Assembly: GCA_002312935.1 (NCBI GenBank)
Contig: DCAT01000183.1
Coordinates: 1 to 10,938, forward strand
Direction: 5' to 3'
Origin: Oceanospirillaceae bacterium UBA1126
GTDB lineage: Bacteria > Pseudomonadota > Gammaproteobacteria > Pseudomonadales > Balneatricaceae
Length of the DNA stretch: 10,938 bases
Part shown: in pieces, positions 5,541 to 10,938 of the stretch
Position numbering within the stretch: the first letter of the stretch is position 1
Layout: every line of letters starts with the position of its first letter
Made by a program: the position numbers and the translations under genes
The notes under the pieces: generated by a model
The model's database searches: none
What the model was told of the DNA's origin: nothing
The model's input: only the letters and a program-made list of their open reading frames with translations

Positions 5541-6866
5541 ATGGCAAAGCAAGGTAAGTCGCCAGCAGGCAATCAAGGTGGGTTAAGTGAGCTATGGTCT
5601 CGCTTGCGCTTCGTTCTGATCGCCATTTTGGTGTATCGGATTGGGGCACATATTCCAGTCCCTGGAATTAATCCTGACCGCCTTGCCGCTATGTTCGAGC
5701 AGAATCAAGGCACCATCCTGAGCATGTTTAACATGTTCTCAGGTGGAGCGTTGGAGCGCATGAGTATCTTAGCCTTGGGCATTATGCCCTACATATCGGC
5801 TTCGATAATCATGCAGCTTATGACTGTGGTAAGTCCACATTTAGAGCAGCTTAAGAAGGAAGGTGAAGCTGGTCGACGGAAAATAAGTCAATACACCCGC
5901 TACGGTACTGTGATTTTAGCCACGGTACAGTCTTTAGCTATGGCGGTCGGTCTTGCTGGGCAAGGAATTGCCTTTAATGCAGACCTCAGCTTTTATTTCG
6001 TTGCAGTCGTAACCTTGGTGTCTGGTGCAGTATTCTTAATGTGGCTTGGTGAACAAGTGACAGAAAAGGGTATTGGCAATGGCATCTCAATACTCATCTT
6101 TGCAGGTATCGTATCAGGTCTTCCTGGTGCGGTAGGACAATCGTTTGAGGCCGCCCGTCAGGGTGACTTGAACATTATCGCCCTGTTAGCAATCGCCGTA
6201 CTGGCGCTCGCGACCATCGCTTTTGTGGTGTTCATGGAGCGTGGTCAGCGTAGGATTACCGTTAACTATGCCAAGCGTCAGCAAGGTAATAAGGTATTCT
6301 CCGCTCAGTCCAGCCATTTGCCTTTGAAGGTGAACATGGCGGGGGTTATTCCGCCAATTTTTGCATCGGCCATTTTACTACTACCCGCTTCAATCGGTCA
6401 GTGGTTTGGTCAAGCAGACAATATGCAATGGGTGCAGGATATATCTTTGGCGCTAGCGCCAGGCCAGCCCCTATACATACTTCTGTTTGCAGTAAGTATT
6501 GTGTTCTTTTGCTTCTTTTATACCGCATTGGTCTTTAACCCTAAAGACGTGGCGGATAACTTGAAGAAGTCTGGGGCTTTTATCCCAGGCATTCGCCCAG
6601 GTGAACAATCGGCGCGTTATATCGACACTGTTTTGGGTCGGTTAACGTTATTTGGTGCGCTTTACATTACCGCGGTTTCGCTAATGCCGCAGTTCTTAGT
6701 AATTGCATGGAATGTGCCTTTTTACTTTGGTGGTACATCGCTTTTGATCGTTGTTGTTGTGGTCATGGATTTCATGTCCCAAGTTCAATCTCATTTGATG
6801 TCCAACCAGTATAGTTCCCTGATGAAGAAATCGAATTTAAAGGGTAATGGCGGACTTTTAGGTTAA
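5541..6866 (+). CDS. secY: protein translocase channel subunit SecY
   Basis: SecY is the channel-forming subunit of the SecYEG translocon in the inner membrane, exporting proteins with SecA and inserting membrane proteins with the SRP pathway. The product from 5541 has 441 residues (E. coli 443) and about ten hydrophobic segments: near 22-38, 75-95, 120-138, 150-170, 180-198, 212-232, 266-286, 310-330, 368-386 and 395-413. The plug region is around residues 60-72. PYISASIIMQL in TM2 and the cytosolic loop IPGIRPGEQSARY (Arg352, equivalent to the essential E. coli Arg357) are intact. A longer frame from a TTG at 5508 overlaps rplO and is not used. No signs of truncation. Confidence 0.99.
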   Translation: MAKQGKSPAGNQGGLSELWSRLRFVLIAILVYRIGAHIPVPGINPDRLAAMFEQNQGTILSMFNMFSGGALERMSILALGIMPYISASIIMQLMTVVSPHLEQLKKEGEAGRRKISQYTRYGTVILATVQSLAMAVGLAGQGIAFNADLSFYFVAVVTLVSGAVFLMWLGEQVTEKGIGNGISILIFAGIVSGLPGAVGQSFEAARQGDLNIIALLAIAVLALATIAFVVFMERGQRRITVNYAKRQQGNKVFSAQSSHLPLKVNMAGVIPPIFASAILLLPASIGQWFGQADNMQWVQDISLALAPGQPLYILLFAVSIVFFCFFYTALVFNPKDVADNLKKSGAFIPGIRPGEQSARYIDTVLGRLTLFGALYITAVSLMPQFLVIAWNVPFYFGGTSLLIVVVVVMDFMSQVQSHLMSNQYSSLMKKSNLKGNGGLLG

Positions 6867-6901
6867 GTCCATTATTAGCCCCAAGAATTTAGGAGTTCGA
6901 A

Positions 6902-7018
6902 ATGAAAGTACGTGCATCTGTAAAGAAAATGTGCCGAAACTGTAAAATCGTACGTCGCAGCGGTGTAGTTCGAGTGATCTGCAAAGTTGAGCCACGTCAT
7001 AAGCAACGCCAAGGCTAA
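6902..7018 (+). CDS. rpmJ: 50S ribosomal protein L36, zinc-binding form
   Basis: This 38-residue gene encodes L36, the smallest large-subunit protein, which stabilises 23S rRNA. The sequence starts MKVRASVKKMCRNCKIVRR and ends EPRHKQRQG. Cys11, Cys14, Cys27 and His33 form the complete zinc site, so this is the C+ form. AGGAG at 6891-6895 is 6 nt before the ATG. It closes the spc operon, 35 nt after secY, and the alpha promoter lies directly after it. Length equals that of E. coli. Confidence 0.98.
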   Translation: MKVRASVKKMCRNCKIVRRSGVVRVICKVEPRHKQRQG

Positions 7019-7024
7019 GCTGAA

Positions 7025-7053
7025 TTGACGCAGGTGGGTGGGGGATGTATAAT
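7025..7053 (+). promoter_or_regulatory. predicted alpha operon promoter
   Basis: Near-consensus sigma-70 promoter: -35 TTGACG at 7025-7030, 17-bp spacer, perfect -10 TATAAT at 7048-7053. The discriminator (TCGCCGCC) is GC-rich, which fits stringent control. Expected start of RNA is near 7060, giving a leader of about 63 nt before rpsM. It sits between rpmJ and rpsM, the position of the E. coli alpha promoter. No terminator is visible between rpmJ and this promoter, so spc transcripts may also read through. Confidence 0.8.
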
Positions 7054-7060
7054 TCGCCGC

Positions 7061-7107
7061 CTTCTGTGACGAAGAGAATAGAAACGAGGCACTTTTTGAG
7101 TGTCTCG
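7061..7107 (+). promoter_or_regulatory. alpha operon leader with hairpins upstream of rpsM
   Basis: The short leader holds CTTC (7061-7064) pairing with GAAG (7071-7074), and a stronger 9-bp stem: CGAGGCACT (7085-7093) with AGTGTCTCG (7099-7107), one G-U wobble, loop TTTTG. The ribosome binding site GGAG (7111-7114) follows 3 nt later, with the ATG at 7123. In E. coli the alpha leader is folded around the rpsM start and bound by S4, encoded here by rpsD three genes on. Whether this element binds S4 is inference; the sequence is not an obvious copy of the E. coli leader. Confidence 0.5.
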
Positions 7108-7122
7108 AACGGAGTAAATTGA

Positions 7123-7479
7123 ATGGCTCGTATAGCTGGCGTCAATATTCCAGACAATAAGCACACGGTTATCTCGTTGACTTATGTTTTTGGTATTGGC
7201 CGACCCACTGCCCAGCAGATCTGCGCCGACCTCAATATTGAGGAAAGCACTAAGGTTCGCGACTTGGGCGAAGAAAAATTAGATGAGATTCGTAACGCCA
7301 TTACTACAATGAACGTCGAAGGCGATCTTCGCCGCGAAATCTCAATGAATATTAAGCGACTAATGGACTTAGGTTGTTATCGTGGTTTACGTCACCGTCG
7401 TAGCTTACCGCTACGTGGTCAACGTACCAAGACTAACGCGCGGACCCGCAAGGGCCCAACTAAACCAATTCGCAAATAA
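7123..7479 (+). CDS. rpsM: 30S ribosomal protein S13
   Basis: S13 is in the small-subunit head and forms bridges to the large subunit; its C-terminal tail reaches the P-site tRNA. The 118-residue product begins MARIAGVNIPDNKHTVISLTYVFGIGRPTAQQIC and has the family block EGDLRREISMNIKRLMDLGCYRGLRHRRSLPLRGQRTKTNART, ending with the basic tail GPTKPIRK. The residue after RHRR is Ser where E. coli has Gly, a minor difference. GGAG at 7111-7114 supports the start. This is the first gene of the alpha operon. Confidence 0.99.
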   Translation: MARIAGVNIPDNKHTVISLTYVFGIGRPTAQQICADLNIEESTKVRDLGEEKLDEIRNAITTMNVEGDLRREISMNIKRLMDLGCYRGLRHRRSLPLRGQRTKTNARTRKGPTKPIRK

Positions 7480-7499
7480 GCTAAGTACAGGATATCAAC

Positions 7500-7889
7500 A
7501 TGGCTAAGCCAGGTACTCGTACACGTAAAAAAGTTAAAAAGCAGGTAGCGGATGGGCTAGCGCACATTCACGCTTCTTTTAACAACACGATCGTTACTTT
7601 AACCGATCGCCAGGGCAATACACTAAGCTGGGCAACAGCTGGTGGTTCTGGTTTCCGTGGCTCTCGAAAGAGCACGCCTTTTGCTGCCCAGGTGGCTGCA
7701 GAACGTGCTGGTAAAGCAGCAATGGAATTTGGATTGAAGAACATTGATGTATTTGTTAAAGGCCCAGGACCAGGACGTGAGTCTGCGGTTCGTGCTTTAA
7801 ACGGTTGCGGCCTTAAGGTTGCTAACATTACAGACGTGACTCCAATTCCACATAATGGTTGTCGCCCGCCTAAAAAGCGTCGCGTATAA
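7500..7889 (+). CDS. rpsK: 30S ribosomal protein S11
   Basis: S11 lies on the platform near the mRNA exit and E site. The 129-residue length equals that of E. coli. Typical blocks are GLAHIHASFNNTIVTLTDRQGN, WATAGGSGFRGSRKSTPFAAQVAAERA, VKGPGPGRESAVRALNGCGLKV and the C-terminus ITDVTPIPHNGCRPPKKRRV. The HNGC sequence near residue 119 is the site of an isoaspartate in E. coli S11; the Asn-Gly pair is kept here, but modification is unknown. AGGA at 7489-7492 precedes the start by 7 nt. Confidence 0.99.
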   Translation: MAKPGTRTRKKVKKQVADGLAHIHASFNNTIVTLTDRQGNTLSWATAGGSGFRGSRKSTPFAAQVAAERAGKAAMEFGLKNIDVFVKGPGPGRESAVRALNGCGLKVANITDVTPIPHNGCRPPKKRRV

Positions 7890-7903
7890 AGGGGTAGGAT
7901 CAA

Positions 7904-8524
7904 ATGGCAAGATATATTGGACCCGTTTGCAAGCTGTCTCGACGTGAAGGAACAGACTTGTTCCTTAAGAGCGGTGTGCGAGCATTAGATTCAAAATGTA
8001 AAGCTGATACCATTCCAGGTGTCCACGGCGCACGCCGTAGTCGTCTGTCTGAGTTCGGCACGCAGTTACGTGAAAAGCAGAAAGTTCGTCGTATGTACGG
8101 TGTTCTTGAGCGTCAATTCCGTAACTACTATAAAGAAGCGGATCGTCTTAAAGGCGCAACAGGTACTAACTTGTTGGGTTTACTTGAGACACGTTTAGAT
8201 AATGTTGTTTACCGTATGGGCTTTGGCTCTACTCGTGCAGAAGCACGTCAAATTGTTTCTCATAAGAGCATTTTGGTTAACGGTCAGACTGTAAACATCC
8301 CAAGCTACAAAGTAGCTGAAGGTGACGTAATCTCTATCCGTGAAAAGGCAAAAGTACAGTTACGCATCAAAAGTGCTCTAGAGTTGGCCGCCCAGCGTGC
8401 CGCAGTAGAGTGGTGTGATGTAGACACTACAAAATTGGAAGGTACCTTTAAAAGTACACCAGAGCGTAGCGAACTGCCTGCCGAAATTAATGAGCAATTA
8501 ATTGTAGAACTTTACTCTAAGTAA
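7904..8524 (+). CDS. rpsD: 30S ribosomal protein S4
   Basis: S4 is a primary 16S rRNA-binding protein that starts 5'-domain assembly and helps decoding accuracy; in E. coli it is also the translational repressor of the alpha operon. The 206-residue product matches the E. coli length: MARYIGPVCKLSRREGTDLFLKSG, QLREKQKVRRMYGVLERQFRNYYKEA, the S4 RNA-binding domain LDNVVYRMGFGSTRAEARQIVSHKSILVNG (about residues 97-127), and the C-terminus ERSELPAEINEQLIVELYSK. Cys9 and Cys32 alone do not make the four-cysteine zinc site, so this is the non-zinc form. AGGA at 7896-7899 lies 4 nt before the start. Confidence 0.99.
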   Translation: MARYIGPVCKLSRREGTDLFLKSGVRALDSKCKADTIPGVHGARRSRLSEFGTQLREKQKVRRMYGVLERQFRNYYKEADRLKGATGTNLLGLLETRLDNVVYRMGFGSTRAEARQIVSHKSILVNGQTVNIPSYKVAEGDVISIREKAKVQLRIKSALELAAQRAAVEWCDVDTTKLEGTFKSTPERSELPAEINEQLIVELYSK

Positions 8525-8559
8525 TTTCTTTATTAACTGCCCCAGTGAAAGGTGAGTCC

Positions 8560-9549
8560 ATGACTTCAACCAACGATATTTTGACACCGCGTAACATCGT
8601 AGTGCAACGTGTAAGCGATACCCGCTCTAAGATTATTCTTGAGCCATTAGAGCGTGGTTTTGGCCACACTTTAGGTAACGCTTTGCGTCGTATTCTACTG
8701 TCTTCAATGGCAGGCGCGGCAATCGTTGACGTAGAAATCGACGGTGTTGAGCATGAGTACAGCTCTATTGAGGGAGTGCAAGAAGACGTTATTGAAATCT
8801 TGCTTAACCTTAAAGGTGTTGCACTAACCATGCACGCTGGCGAAGAAGCAGTCCTAACCCTGACTAAACAGGGACCTGGTACTGTAACTGCAGCCGACAT
8901 CGCACTGAGCCACGACATTGAAGTGGCTAACCCAGACCATGTGATTGCCCATCTAAACACTGCAACCAAGCTAGTAATGCAGCTTACCGTGCGTGCCGGC
9001 ACTGGCTATGAGCCAGCCGACACACGCGACTTTGGCGAGGACGAAACTCACGCCATTGGTAAGCTCCAGCTAGACGCTTCTTTCAGCCCTGTATTGCGTG
9101 TTGCATACGCGGTTGAAAGTGCTCGTGTTGAGCAGCGTACTAACTTGGACAAGCTAGTGTTAGATCTAGAGACCAACGGTACTATAGATCCAGAAGAAGC
9201 AATCCGTAGCGCTGCTACCATTCTGCAACGTCAGATGGCAGTGTTTGTGGCCTTGGAAAACGACAACGAACCAGAAGCTAAGGTTGATGAGCCGGAAATT
9301 GATCCGATTCTTCTACGTCCAGTAGACGACCTAGAGCTAACCGTACGTTCGGCAAACTGCCTCAAGGCAGAAAACTTAAACTTCATTGGTGATCTGATTC
9401 AGCGCACCGAAGTTGAGTTGCTTAAAACTCCGAACCTCGGCAAGAAGTCATTGACCGAAATTAAAGACGTACTGGCCTCTAGAGGCTTGTCTCTTGGAAT
9501 GCGTTTAGAAAACTGGCCACCGGCTATGTTGAAAGGCAACCAAGCATAA
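8560..9549 (+). CDS. rpoA: RNA polymerase alpha subunit
   Basis: Alpha forms the dimer on which beta and beta-prime assemble, and its C-terminal domain binds UP elements and activators. From ATG 8560 the product is 329 residues, equal to E. coli. The N-terminal domain has LEPLERGFGHTLGNALRRILLSSM (residues 28-50). An acidic linker follows around residues 232-248. The C-terminal domain contains RSANCLKAENLNFIGDL with Arg263, Asn266 and Cys267, equivalent to E. coli Arg265, Asn268 and Cys269, and LGKKSLTEIKDVL, so DNA contact residues are kept. A GTG five codons upstream (8545) is less likely: AAGGTGAG at 8549-8556 fits the 8560 start. Confidence 0.99.
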   Translation: MTSTNDILTPRNIVVQRVSDTRSKIILEPLERGFGHTLGNALRRILLSSMAGAAIVDVEIDGVEHEYSSIEGVQEDVIEILLNLKGVALTMHAGEEAVLTLTKQGPGTVTAADIALSHDIEVANPDHVIAHLNTATKLVMQLTVRAGTGYEPADTRDFGEDETHAIGKLQLDASFSPVLRVAYAVESARVEQRTNLDKLVLDLETNGTIDPEEAIRSAATILQRQMAVFVALENDNEPEAKVDEPEIDPILLRPVDDLELTVRSANCLKAENLNFIGDLIQRTEVELLKTPNLGKKSLTEIKDVLASRGLSLGMRLENWPPAMLKGNQA

Positions 9550-9598
9550 CGTCTTAACCGGCTAAAAATTCAAACTTAGTTTGATAAGGAACTAACAA

Positions 9599-9973
9599 AT
9601 GCGTCATCGTAAAAGTGGTCGTCATCTAAATCGGACCAGCTCTCATCGTAAGGCCATGTTCAAGAACATGTCTGTATCTTTGTTTGAGCACGAGTTGATT
9701 AAAACCACCCTACCCAAAGCCAAGGAACTGCGTCGTGTGGCTGAGCCATTGATCACCCTTGCTAAGGAAGATAGCGTTGCTAACCGCCGTTTGGCCTTTG
9801 CTCGCACGCGTAGCAAAGAAGCAGTTGGCAAGCTGTTTAATGAACTAGGCCCTCGTTATGAGGCTCGTCCTGGTGGCTATATCCGCATTATGAAATGTGG
9901 CTTTCGCCCTGGTGACAATGCCCCTATGGCCTATGTAGAATTAGTTGACCGTCCTATAACTAGCGACGAGTAA
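9599..9973 (+). CDS. rplQ: 50S ribosomal protein L17
   Basis: L17 is a large-subunit protein near the polypeptide exit site. The 124-residue product starts MRHRKSGRHLNRTSSHRKAMFKNM and contains LFEHELIKTTLPKAKELRRVAEPLITLAK, RLAFARTRSKEAVGKLFNELGPRY and the C-terminal GGYIRIMKCGFRPGDNAPMAYVELVDR. It is three residues shorter than E. coli L17. AAGGA at 9586-9590 is 8 nt before the start. A small hairpin, CAAAC/GTTTG at 9571-9583, lies in the 49-nt gap after rpoA. It is the last gene of the alpha operon, and a terminator follows. Confidence 0.99.
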   Translation: MRHRKSGRHLNRTSSHRKAMFKNMSVSLFEHELIKTTLPKAKELRRVAEPLITLAKEDSVANRRLAFARTRSKEAVGKLFNELGPRYEARPGGYIRIMKCGFRPGDNAPMAYVELVDRPITSDE

Positions 9974-9987
9974 CCTTTTACATTAGT

Positions 9988-10016
9988 AAAAACCCAGCCT
10001 TGAGCTGGGTTTTTTT
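9988..10016. terminator. intrinsic terminator after rplQ, potentially bidirectional
   Basis: The stem AACCCAGC (9991-9998) pairs with GCTGGGTT (10004-10011) around the loop CTTGA. On the + strand it is followed by a T-run through 10016, which should end the alpha transcript. On the - strand the upstream A-run (9988-9992) reads as TTTTT, so the same hairpin can stop uvrA transcripts. Stem and tracts are seen directly; use in both directions is inferred. Confidence 0.9.
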
Positions 10017-10018
10017 AT

Positions 10019-10075
10019 GCCTAAATTTCGTCACTGTTATTAGGCAGCCCAGTTTGGGCCACCTTAAGCTAAGGT
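10019..10075 (-). other. cluster of small inverted repeats after uvrA
   Basis: Three short inverted repeats lie between the terminator and the uvrA stop: GCCTAA (10019-10024) with TTAGGC (10040-10045), GCCCA (10047-10051) with TGGGC (10055-10059), and ACCTTA (10061-10066) with TAAGGT (10070-10075), the last touching the uvrA stop codon. They would be in the 3' end of uvrA mRNA and could protect it. None has a T-run, so none is a terminator by itself. Confidence 0.5.
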
Positions 10076-10938
10076 TAGCGTTGCAGCAAGGGCCCTAAGA
10101 AGCGCCCAGTATGGGACGCTGGATTTGCTGCCACTTGTTCCGGGGTTCCAGTGGCAATGATCTGGCCGCCTTTATTGCCCCCTTCTGGGCCTAAATCTAC
10201 CACCCAGTCTGCAGTTTTAATGACATCTAGGTTGTGCTCAATCACGACCACAGTATTACCATGGTCGCGTAGCCGATGGAGCACCACCAATAGTTGCTGA
10301 ATGTCAGCAAAATGAAGGCCGGTCGTGGGCTCGTCCAAAATATATAAGGTTTGGCCCGTATCACGCTTCGATAGCTCCCGCGAAAGCTTCACCCGCTGGG
10401 CTTCACCACCGGAAAGAGTGGTGGCATTTTGACCTAGGCAAATGTAACTTAAACCCACATCCATTAGGGTTTTTAAACGCCTATGGATCATAGGTACGGC
10501 GGCAAAAAAATCGACTGCAGTTTCTACAGTCATGCCAAGTACTTCAGTAATGTTTTTACCTTTGTACTGTACTTCTAAAGTTTCGCGGTTGTAGCGCTTG
10601 CCCTTACACACGTCACAGGGTACGTAAACATCTGGCAAGAAATGCATTTCAACTTTAATTACCCCATCGCCCTGACACGCTTCACAACGGCCACCTTTAA
10701 CGTTAAAACTGAATCGGCCAGGCTTGTAGCCACGAGAGCGAGACTCTTGAGTACCCGCAAAAAGTTCTCTAATAGGGGTAAAAATGCCAGTGTAAGTGGC
10801 AGGGTTAGAGCGTGGTGTGCGGCCAATGGGGCTTTGGTCTATGTCGACCACCTTGTCCATTAGGTTAAGGCCTTGCACCTGCGTGTGGGGGGCGGCTACC
10901 AATGTAGTGGCCTTATTTAACAAGGTTGCTGCTAAAGG
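10075..10938 (-). CDS. uvrA: excinuclease ABC subunit A, C-terminal part (5' end outside window)
   Basis: UvrA is the damage-recognition ATPase of nucleotide excision repair, which loads UvrB at lesions. The frame stays open to the right edge, giving 287 residues, roughly the last third of a protein of about 940. Visible are DIDQSPIGRTPRSNPATYTGIF, then the C-terminal zinc finger GGRCEACQGDG ... CDVCKGKRYNRETL with both CxxC pairs. After it come the second ABC ATPase signature LSGGEAQRVKL, the Walker B segment LYILDEPTTGLHF and the switch VVIEHNLDVI, ending ASHTGRFLGPLLQR. The Walker A of this domain is upstream, outside the window. The gene is convergent to rplQ and not part of the ribosomal operons. 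Confidence 0.98.
   Translation of the reverse strand, partial: PLAATLLNKATTLVAAPHTQVQGLNLMDKVVDIDQSPIGRTPRSNPATYTGIFTPIRELFAGTQESRSRGYKPGRFSFNVKGGRCEACQGDGVIKVEMHFLPDVYVPCDVCKGKRYNRETLEVQYKGKNITEVLGMTVETAVDFFAAVPMIHRRLKTLMDVGLSYICLGQNATTLSGGEAQRVKLSRELSKRDTGQTLYILDEPTTGLHFADIQQLLVVLHRLRDHGNTVVVIEHNLDVIKTADWVVDLGPEGGNKGGQIIATGTPEQVAANPASHTGRFLGPLLQR

Noticed and set aside
8545..8559. GTG start giving a longer RpoA
   Set aside because: The ribosome binding site AAGGTGAG (8549-8556) lies after this GTG and serves the ATG at 8560, which gives exactly 329 residues.
1..10938. Search for a novel multi-gene system, mobile element, CRISPR array, tRNA or rRNA
   Set aside because: All coding space is filled by 22 well-known core genes in canonical order; no transposase, direct repeat array, tRNA cloverleaf or unexplained gene-sized gap was seen. 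The unusual content is limited to short non-coding structures.

Overview
This window is a ribosomal-protein and core-machinery locus from a gammaproteobacterium: the tail of the S10 operon, the complete spc operon and the complete alpha operon, all on the + strand, followed by the end of uvrA on the - strand. Protein similarity is to Gammaproteobacteria throughout: the SecY, RpoA, S4, S14 and L36 sequences resemble the E. coli proteins closely and have near-identical lengths. Moderate GC and uvrA convergent to rplQ suggest a Pseudomonas/Cellvibrio/Oceanospirillales-like lineage rather than an enteric one, since E. coli has other genes after rplQ. I cannot name a genus.

Layout: (1) 1-1181 is the S10 tail: rpsC (3' part only), rplP, rpmC, rpsQ, nearly gap-free. 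(2) 1156-1283 holds a predicted spc promoter whose -10 box includes the rpsQ stop codon, then a leader of about 90 nt. (3) 1284-7018 is the spc operon: rplN, rplX, rplE, rpsN, rpsH, rplF, rplR, rpsE, rpmD, rplO, secY, rpmJ. The order is canonical, but there are two unusually long, strongly structured internal gaps: three tandem hairpins between rplN and rplX, and a terminator-like hairpin with a U-tract between rpsN and rpsH. (4) 7019-7122 holds a near-consensus alpha promoter and a short leader with a 9-bp hairpin just before the rpsM ribosome binding site. (5) 7123-9973 is the alpha operon: rpsM, rpsK, rpsD, rpoA, rplQ. (6) 9974-10074 is a convergent intergenic zone with an intrinsic terminator that can work in both directions. 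(7) 10075 to the right edge is the C-terminal part of uvrA on the - strand.

Together the + strand genes make parts of both ribosomal subunits, the SecY translocation channel and the RNA polymerase alpha subunit, so ribosome, secretion and transcription capacity are produced from linked transcripts. Feedback by S8 (spc) and S4 (alpha) is known in E. coli; here leader structures are visible, but protein binding is inference.

The protein-coding content is ordinary and highly conserved. I found no novel multi-gene system, mobile element, CRISPR array, tRNA or rRNA. The points worth a second look are the non-coding, structured gaps inside the spc operon and the two leaders.
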